A stretch of 64,000 nucleotides of DNA from Flavobacterium odoriferum (GTDB taxonomy: Bacteria > Bacteroidota > Bacteroidia > Flavobacteriales > Flavobacteriaceae), in contig NZ_JAMKFA010000003.1 of the NCBI RefSeq assembly GCF_025499515.1, positions 124,001 to 188,000 of the forward strand. Direction: 5' to 3'. The notes under the pieces are model-generated. The model was not told where the DNA came from. It made no database searches and saw nothing but the letters and a program-made list of their open reading frames with translations. Shown piece after piece: positions 59,854 to 64,000 of the stretch (the stretch's first letter is position 1; every line of letters starts with the position of its first letter). The translations under genes were made by a program, and so were the position numbers.

Positions 59854-60753
59854 TTATAAAGTATTTGAAAGTTCTTCTATACTATTGAAAATATGTATGT
59901 TTTTTGATAGTGTTTTAGATGTGATAAATTGTGTCAATCTACCTAATAAAAGTAATTCGTGATTCGTGTTATCTAATAATTTTGTTTGAATATCAGAAAT
60001 ATAATTATCTATTTCATCTTGATTAGGTTCTACAGTTAAGTAACTAACAAAAGTTATTTTTTCGTAGTAATTTTTTAAATCTAATAAACTTTCTGTAGGA
60101 ATACTTTCTCCTAAATATATTGTTTGGTAACCTTTTAATAAAATTTCATAATTCAAATACATTAATCCAAGTTCATGAACTTCGTTTAATGGAAGAAATA
60201 AAACAAATACGTTATCTGTTTTAGTAGGTTCTAAAATCTGAACTTTTTCGGTATTAATTAAAAGTTTTTGCTTTATGAGGTAACTTATGAAATGCTCATG
60301 TGCCGGAGAAATAGTCTGTGTTTGCCATAAAAATCCAATTTCTTGCATTAATGGAATAAATACGGTGTAGAAAACTTCTCTAAATGATTTCTCACTTAAT
60401 AATTGATTATAAGTATTAAAAAATAATGATTGATCAAAATTCATCATAGCCATTTTAAATGTACTAATGGCGTGATTTTTAGCACTTTTTTCGGAAATAA
60501 TATCGTTAGCAAGTTTATTAATTTGCTCCTGATTCAGGGTGCCAATTTTAGATATTTTATATCCATAATTATGAAGTAATACGATGTTTAATAACTTTTG
60601 TAGGTTTTTTATATCGTACGAACGTATGTTAGTATCAGATCGCATAGGTTCTAAAACATTATAACGTTTTTCCCAGATACGAATAGTATGTGCTTTTATG
60701 CCAGAAAGATTTTCTAAATCTTTGATACTAAATACATTTTTAACGTTGTTCAT
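59854..60753 (-). CDS. MerR-family cobalamin-dependent regulator (CarH/LitR-like photoreceptor)
   Basis: Transcription repressor of 299 residues, taking ATG 60753; an ATG at 60777 lies inside the promoter. The MerR HTH is residues 7-75 (FSIKDLENLSGIKAHTIRIWEKRY). The cobalamin part contains the Wx9EH motif (W143 QTQTISPAH E153 H154) and an ExHxxG site (E191-V-H193-E-L-G196) whose His ligates cobalt, then SYLT near 237-240. These are the signatures of adenosylcobalamin photoreceptors that repress carotenoid genes in the dark. It precedes crtI, crtB, crtZ on the same strand. Confidence 0.9.
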   Translation of the reverse strand: MNNVKNVFSIKDLENLSGIKAHTIRIWEKRYNVLEPMRSDTNIRSYDIKNLQKLLNIVLLHNYGYKISKIGTLNQEQINKLANDIISEKSAKNHAISTFKMAMMNFDQSLFFNTYNQLLSEKSFREVFYTVFIPLMQEIGFLWQTQTISPAHEHFISYLIKQKLLINTEKVQILEPTKTDNVFVLFLPLNEVHELGLMYLNYEILLKGYQTIYLGESIPTESLLDLKNYYEKITFVSYLTVEPNQDEIDNYISDIQTKLLDNTNHELLLLGRLTQFITSKTLSKNIHIFNSIEELSNTL

Positions 60754-60764
60754 CTTTTTCCTTA

Positions 60765-60801
60765 TTTTGTTTAACAAAAGTAATAAAAAAAGTAAACAAA
60801 A
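60765..60801 (-). promoter_or_regulatory. Regulator gene promoter with the shared operator
   Basis: Minus-strand -7 box TACTTTTG (60775-60782) overlapped by TTTTGTTTAAC (60765-60775) and GTAAACAAAA (60792-60801). This is the crtI operator minus one base in the second half. It suggests that the regulator controls its own gene. Confidence 0.7.
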
Positions 60802-60897
60802 AAATTTTTATGAGAAAAAATGTTTAACTAATAAGAAAAATAATCAAACAATTTTTTTTAAAGAATAAGAAAAGAGTTTGTAGGAAGTAAATATTTG

Positions 60898-60980
60898 TGA
60901 CCAAGGAGGGATTTGAACCCTCACGCCCTTACGAGCACCACCCCCTCAAGATGGCGAGTCTACCGTTTCTCCACTTGGCC
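60898..60980 (-). tRNA. tRNA-Leu (GAG)
   Basis: 83-nt tRNA on the minus strand. The 7-bp acceptor stem GGCCAAG / CTTGGTC has one G-T pair. The anticodon stem CCATC / GGTGG encloses loop TTGAGGG with anticodon GAG. A long variable arm (GCTCGTAAGGGC) is present, as expected for leucine. The T arm is GAGGG TTCAAAT CCCTC. CCA is not encoded. Confidence 0.93.
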
Positions 60981-60985
60981 TTAAA

Positions 60986-61016
60986 ACAACAAAGACGTTG
61001 CATTGCAACGTCTTTT
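60986..61016 (-). terminator. Hairpin between tRNA-Lys and tRNA-Leu
   Basis: AAAGACGTTGC (60991-61001) and GCAACGTCTTT (61005-61015) form a perfect 11-bp stem with a 3-nt loop. On the minus strand it is followed by GTTGTTTT. It could terminate the tRNA-Lys transcript or serve as a processing signal. Confidence 0.6.
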
Positions 61017-61025
61017 AGATTTTTG

Positions 61026-61098
61026 TGACCTGGCTGGGGCTCGAACCCAGGACCCCATCATTAAAAGTGATGTGCTCTACCAACTGAGCTACCAAGTC
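61026..61098 (-). tRNA. tRNA-Lys (UUU), copy 3 in transcript order
   Basis: 73-nt tRNA on the minus strand. Acceptor stem GACTTGG / CCAGGTC, anticodon stem CATCA / TGATG enclosing CTTTTAA with anticodon TTT. D arm with GTAGCTCAGTTGGTAGAGC. CCA not encoded. It is identical to the other two copies within the tRNA and repeats with a 104-bp period. Confidence 0.95.
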
Positions 61099-61129
61099 GT
61101 AGCAATCAAGAAAAGTTTTTTTATTTTTG

Positions 61130-61202
61130 TGACCTGGCTGGGGCTCGAACCCAGGACCCCATCATTAAAAGTGATGTGCTCTACCAACTGAGCTACCAAG
61201 TC
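61130..61202 (-). tRNA. tRNA-Lys (UUU), middle copy
   Basis: Sequence identical to 61026-61098 and 61234-61306. Its flanking spacer (GTAGCAATCAAGAAAAG) is also repeated, so the 104-bp unit was duplicated as a block. Confidence 0.95.
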
Positions 61203-61233
61203 GTAGCAATCAAGAAAAGTTTTTTTATTTTTG

Positions 61234-61306
61234 TGACCTGGCTGGGGCTCGAACCCAGGACCCCATCATTAAAAGTGATGTGCTCTACCAACTGAGCTAC
61301 CAAGTC
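61234..61306 (-). tRNA. tRNA-Lys (UUU), first copy in transcript order
   Basis: Same 73-nt sequence as the other two. It lies closest to the promoter at 61331-61360 on the minus strand, so the three copies are probably transcribed together. Confidence 0.95.
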
Positions 61307-61330
61307 ATTTTCTTTTCTTGAATGCGGGTG

Positions 61331-61360
61331 CAAATATATAAACATTTATTTATTTTCCAA
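61331..61360 (-). promoter_or_regulatory. Promoter of the tRNA-Lys array
   Basis: Minus-strand TTG (61358-61360), 19 bp, TATATTTG (61331-61338). The transcript start would be about 20 bp before the first tRNA-Lys. Confidence 0.8.
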
Positions 61361-61435
61361 TGGGAATTTATTATAAATTTGTCTTTTTTTATAATTAATT
61401 TCTTAACCCTTTAATTTATAGAGGATTATTTAAAT

Positions 61436-61951
61436 ATGAAAGTAGTACTGTTAGGTTACATGGGTTGTGGTAAGTCGGTAATTGGTGATTTTTTAGCAAA
61501 AAAGTTACAAGTATCTTTCTATGATTTGGATGAAGAAATTGAAAAAGTAACTCAAAGTTCTATCTCCGAATTGTTTCAAACAAAAGGTGAAATTTATTTT
61601 AGAAAAAAGGAAAATGAAGTTTTGAAAACTTTTCTAGATAAAAAAGAAAACTTCGTTTTGAGTTTGGGTGGTGGCACGCCTTGTTATTTTAATAATCATG
61701 AATTGTTGCAACAAGATGACGTTTTTTCAATTTACTTAAAAGCTTCTACGGATACTTTAATAAATCGATTGATAAACGAAAAAGACAAGCGTCCGTTATT
61801 ACACAATCAAGATGAGGTTACTTTGAAAGATTTTATCAATAAGCATTTATTCGACCGAAACTTTTATTATCATCAAGCTACTAAAATTGTAACAGTTGAT
61901 AATAAGTCGGTAGAGCAAATTGCAAATGAAATAGAAGCTTTATTAGCTTAA
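61436..61951 (+). CDS. aroK: Shikimate kinase
   Basis: Phosphorylates shikimate at the 3-hydroxyl in aromatic amino acid synthesis. The 171-residue protein has the Walker A VLLGYMGCGKSVIGDFLA, the shikimate-binding DLDEEIEKVTQSSI with the conserved Asp, FRKKENEVLKTFL, the LSLGGGTPCYF loop and the lid RPLLHNQDE. The ATG at 61436 gives the usual start MKVVLLGYMGCGKS. Its last 9 bp overlap the convergent phosphoribosyltransferase gene. It is the only aro gene seen here. Confidence 0.95.
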   Translation: MKVVLLGYMGCGKSVIGDFLAKKLQVSFYDLDEEIEKVTQSSISELFQTKGEIYFRKKENEVLKTFLDKKENFVLSLGGGTPCYFNNHELLQQDDVFSIYLKASTDTLINRLINEKDKRPLLHNQDEVTLKDFINKHLFDRNFYYHQATKIVTVDNKSVEQIANEIEALLA

Positions 61952-62437
61952 ATAAGCGTACGAGTTATTTTCTTCAAAAACCACTTGAATGTGTTCTTGT
62001 AGCGAAGTTGAAAGCGAAATTCCTTTAAAATCAGCTTTAACGGGATATTTTTTATGATTTCTATCCACTAAAACGGCTGTTTTAAACTTACTTAATGGTA
62101 CTTCTAAAAAGTGTTTTACACCATAAATTAAAGTAGTTCCAGTGCTCAGTACATCATCAATTAAAACCAATGCTTTGTTTTGATATTCGGCTGATGGAAT
62201 TGAGGTAGTTACAAGAGATTGCGGATTTTGTTTATTAATTTTAACTTCACAAAGCGTCACTTTTAAATCGGAAATCAAAGCTAATTCTGCCGCTATTTTT
62301 TGAGCAAACAGGTAGCCATTGTTGGCAATTCCAGCTAAAATAACCTCTTCTTCATTAACAAAAGTTTCGAAGATTTGGTAAGCAATTCGTTTGGTTTTGT
62401 GTGCAATTTCTTTGTGCGTTAAAATAATATTTTCCAT
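61943..62437 (-). CDS. Phosphoribosyltransferase (PyrR/HPRT-like)
   Basis: Type I phosphoribosyltransferase of 164 residues. The PRPP-binding loop is KALVLIDDVLSTGTTLIYG (near residue 100), preceded by the usual NNGYLFAQKIAAELALIS and followed by PVKADFKGISLSTSLQEHIQVVFEE. No second domain is seen. It may be a uracil/hypoxanthine enzyme or a PyrR-like regulator; the motif does not separate these. It overlaps aroK by 9 bp at its 3' end and lies 9 bp after the methyltransferase gene. Confidence 0.85.
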   Translation of the reverse strand: MENIILTHKEIAHKTKRIAYQIFETFVNEEEVILAGIANNGYLFAQKIAAELALISDLKVTLCEVKINKQNPQSLVTTSIPSAEYQNKALVLIDDVLSTGTTLIYGVKHFLEVPLSKFKTAVLVDRNHKKYPVKADFKGISLSTSLQEHIQVVFEENNSYAYLS

Positions 62438-62446
62438 GTGTTGTTG

Positions 62447-63013
62447 TTATTTGACCTCAAAGATAAAAAAGAGTTCTTTATTTTCTCGTGGCTTTATCGA
62501 ATTATATGCGCGTTCTAGTTTTTTAATTTCAAATTTTGGAGCAAATCGGTTGATATATTCTTCTTTTGAACCTCCAAACGGCGGACCTTCATTAGTTAAT
62601 GGAAAATCAAAAAGCAATCCTGCTAATTTTCCTTTAGGAAGTAAAAGCTCTGCCATTTTTTCAACATATTGAAACCTCATTTCGGGAGGTAAAGCACAGA
62701 AAAATGTTTGCTCTAAGATTAAATCAAATTTGGTTTCTAATGAAAAGAAGTCGGCATGCAATAAATGCGATGCAAATTCTGGTTTTCTTTTTTTAATATT
62801 TTCTAAAGGCGTTTCTGCAATATCAATGACATACACATTTTGAAAACCTTTTTCAATTAAATAGTCAAATTCATAACCATTTCCGGCTCCAGGAATTAGA
62901 ATTTTTAGATTCTTATTAGTTAATTGGTCAATGTATTCTTTTAATGGAGTAGTAATTTGACCTGCGTCCCAACCTGTTTCTCCTTTTTGATAGCGTTTTT
63001 CCCAGTAATTCAT
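62447..63013 (-). CDS. SAM-dependent methyltransferase (TPMT-like)
   Basis: Methyltransferase of 188 residues resembling the thiopurine/thiol methyltransferase class. It begins MNYWEKRYQKGETGWDAGQITTPLKEYI, with the family's early WEKR.GWD motif. SAM motif I is ILIPGAGNGYEFDYLIEKGFQNVYVIDIA, followed by HADFFSLETKFDLILEQTFFCALPPEMR and the C-terminal FGGSKEEYINRF. It abuts the S4 protein gene with no gap. Substrate unknown. Confidence 0.87.
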   Translation of the reverse strand: MNYWEKRYQKGETGWDAGQITTPLKEYIDQLTNKNLKILIPGAGNGYEFDYLIEKGFQNVYVIDIAETPLENIKKRKPEFASHLLHADFFSLETKFDLILEQTFFCALPPEMRFQYVEKMAELLLPKGKLAGLLFDFPLTNEGPPFGGSKEEYINRFAPKFEIKKLERAYNSIKPRENKELFFIFEVK

Positions 63014-63412
63014 TTATTCGGTTTTATTGATATCATCGGTTTCATCACTTTCCCATAAATAATCGTCGATTTCTCTTCGGTCTTTTTTGGTAGGTCTTCC
63101 GGTTCCGTTGGCTCTGTAATGTTCTTTTGATAATTTTAGTAATTCTAGATGTTCAAAAGCTTCTTTTGGTGTTTCGTCTTTTCTATACATGTCGACCAAT
63201 TTTGCTCCCAATCGATTTTGAGGCATATCTAAGATGGTTAATTTGTAGTTGATTTGGTCTTTGCGAAGCGTGATTTTATCGGTAGGAAAAACTTCTCTTG
63301 AAGCCTTCGCTACCTGACCGTTAACTGTTATATGTCCTTTTTTTACAGCTTCAGTGGCTATACTTCGGGTCTTATAATATCGTAAACACCATAAAAGTTT
63401 ATCTATTCGCAT
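63014..63412 (-). CDS. S4-domain RNA-binding protein (Hsp15-like)
   Basis: RNA-binding protein of 132 residues, taking MRIDKLLWCLRYYKTRS at 63412; a longer frame from 63424 adds four residues. The S4 motif is residues 1-60 (MRIDKLLWCLRYYKTRSIATEAVKKGHITVNGQVAKASREVFPTDKI in sequence order; key RLD-like start and GHITVNG). The tail contains the charged DDYLWESDETDD. Hsp15 binds free 50S subunits with nascent chains; that role is by family. Its stop abuts the methyltransferase gene. Confidence 0.9.
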   Translation of the reverse strand: MRIDKLLWCLRYYKTRSIATEAVKKGHITVNGQVAKASREVFPTDKITLRKDQINYKLTILDMPQNRLGAKLVDMYRKDETPKEAFEHLELLKLSKEHYRANGTGRPTKKDRREIDDYLWESDETDDINKTE

Positions 63413-63492
63413 AATATAATTCAAAAAACCATGTTAATATTTCTACAAAAATAAATGAAAATTGTATCTTGCGCCCTATAAATTTTATAATA

Positions 63493-64000
63493 ATGAAAAG
63501 CCTTTTTAAAATAGTTTTAAGTGTTGTTTTAATTTCAAGCATATTCTCTTGTCAGAAAACAGATGATGTAACAGCACCACCTGCAAGACCTTATGCAGAT
63601 GTTTATCCAGAAGATTTAGCAAAAATTGAAGAATTCCTTGATACACACTACGTAACTGTTGATGCAGATTATAATACAACTTTTACTCAAATTCCAGCGG
63701 GAGGAACTCAACAACCAATTTCTGAAATGGCAGAATTAAATTTTGTTGAAAGAGATTTTCATGATATAAAATATAAAATTTATTATTTAAAATTGCGTGA
63801 AGGTATTGGGGAAACTACTACCCGTGTTGACTCAGCTTTTGTTTCCTACAAAGGAAATACTTTCACTAAAACCACTGCTGATGGAGTCGATACCTATACC
63901 CAAAATGTTTTTGATCAATCAGAAACTCCTGTGTGGTTTGCCTTAGAAGATGTTATTAAAGGTTGGGGTGAAATTATTCCAGAGTTTAAAACTGGTACAT
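63493..64000 (+). CDS. Lipoprotein, FKBP-type isomerase-like, 3' end cut by the window
   Basis: Open at the right edge; 169 codons visible. The signal peptide MKSLFKIVLSVVLISSIFSC ends in a lipobox (IFSC). The last residues VWFALEDVIKGWGEIIPEFKTGT match the pattern of FKBP-type peptidyl-prolyl isomerases (xVIxGWxEIIxxFKTG), where the pocket follows. The N-terminal part (ADVYPEDLAKIEEFLDTHYVTVDADY) is a spacer helix usual in Bacteroidetes lipoprotein FKBPs. The start is clear; the end and full domain are outside the window. Confidence 0.75.
   Translation, partial: MKSLFKIVLSVVLISSIFSCQKTDDVTAPPARPYADVYPEDLAKIEEFLDTHYVTVDADYNTTFTQIPAGGTQQPISEMAELNFVERDFHDIKYKIYYLKLREGIGETTTRVDSAFVSYKGNTFTKTTADGVDTYTQNVFDQSETPVWFALEDVIKGWGEIIPEFKTGT

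Noticed and set aside
60778-60897. Small gene between the regulator and tRNA-Leu
   Set aside because: No open frame with reasonable codons; AT-rich spacer with part of the operator only.
61003-61191. 62-codon open frame across the tRNA-Lys repeats
   Set aside because: It is the antisense of two tRNA genes and simply repeats with the 104-bp period; a common false call.
61026-61306. CRISPR-like direct repeats
   Set aside because: The repeats are whole tRNA-Lys genes with identical spacers, not a CRISPR array, and no cas genes are near.

Overview
The window is a low-GC, gene-dense piece of a Bacteroidota chromosome, almost certainly Flavobacterium or a close relative. The signs are Bacteroidetes-type promoters (TTTG/TTG, about 19 bp, then TAnnTTTG), very few Shine-Dalgarno sequences, a T9SS-sorted secreted protein, SusC-like and siderophore-type TonB receptors, a bacilliredoxin-like YtxJ, CrtZ/CrtB/CrtI carotenoid genes, DUF4199 and DUF4252 proteins, and intergenic repeats that I remember from flavobacterial genomes. 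No rRNA, prophage, insertion sequence or CRISPR array is visible. Most of the window is ordinary core chromosome. The clearest accessory insertion is a reverse transcriptase gene at about 33.1-35.3 kb.

Layout: 0-3 kb holds the 3' part of coaE and an RprX/RprY-like two-component system. 3-12 kb is a long leftward series (acyl-ACP thioesterase, miaA, K+ channel-like protein, exonuclease/GIY-YIG fusion, yggS, DUF1015, 3-hydroxybutyryl-CoA dehydrogenase, Gfo/Idh/MocA oxidoreductase), then pcm, an XRE regulator and smpB. 13-20 kb has an OmpW-like porin, two small proteins, an aldose epimerase, an ABC transporter pair and membrane proteins. 20-30 kb has clpB, fahA, glyA, an M28 peptidase, selO and ytxJ. 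30-39 kb has two iron-type TonB receptor/PepSY operons with near-identical promoters and duplicated operator-like sites, with the reverse transcriptase gene between them. 39-48 kb has prfA, a T9SS-secreted FG-GAP protein, a diheme lipoprotein, thioesterase, rmuC and another TonB receptor. 48-55 kb is a cobalamin uptake locus: BtuF/C/D-like ABC genes, a TonB-family protein and a cobalamin riboswitch in front of a BtuB-like receptor. 55-57 kb is an ECF sigma factor, a probable anti-sigma factor and two DUF4252 genes. 57-61 kb is a carotenoid operon under a CarH/LitR-type MerR regulator. 61-64 kb has four tRNA genes, aroK, a phosphoribosyltransferase, a methyltransferase, an S4 protein and a truncated lipoprotein gene.

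Functional links: the cobalamin locus and the carotenoid regulator may be connected, because the regulator carries the Wx9EH and ExHxxG signatures of adenosylcobalamin-binding photoreceptors. The carotenoid operon and its regulator gene share one inverted-repeat operator laid over the promoter.

The most unusual signals are: (1) a lone 585-residue reverse transcriptase of the unknown-group/Abi type with an acidic tail, flanked upstream by a 43-bp-spaced duplicated site and downstream by a cassette-edge-like sequence; (2) many 7-bp-periodic repeats, one of them inside the yggS coding frame where slippage would shift the frame, and one forming a 19-bp-stem hairpin just before a start codon; (3) paired operators around the TonB receptor promoters; (4) paired palindromes exactly 42 bp apart upstream of clpB. 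Start codons were chosen by family alignment from memory and by promoter position. No database search was run.
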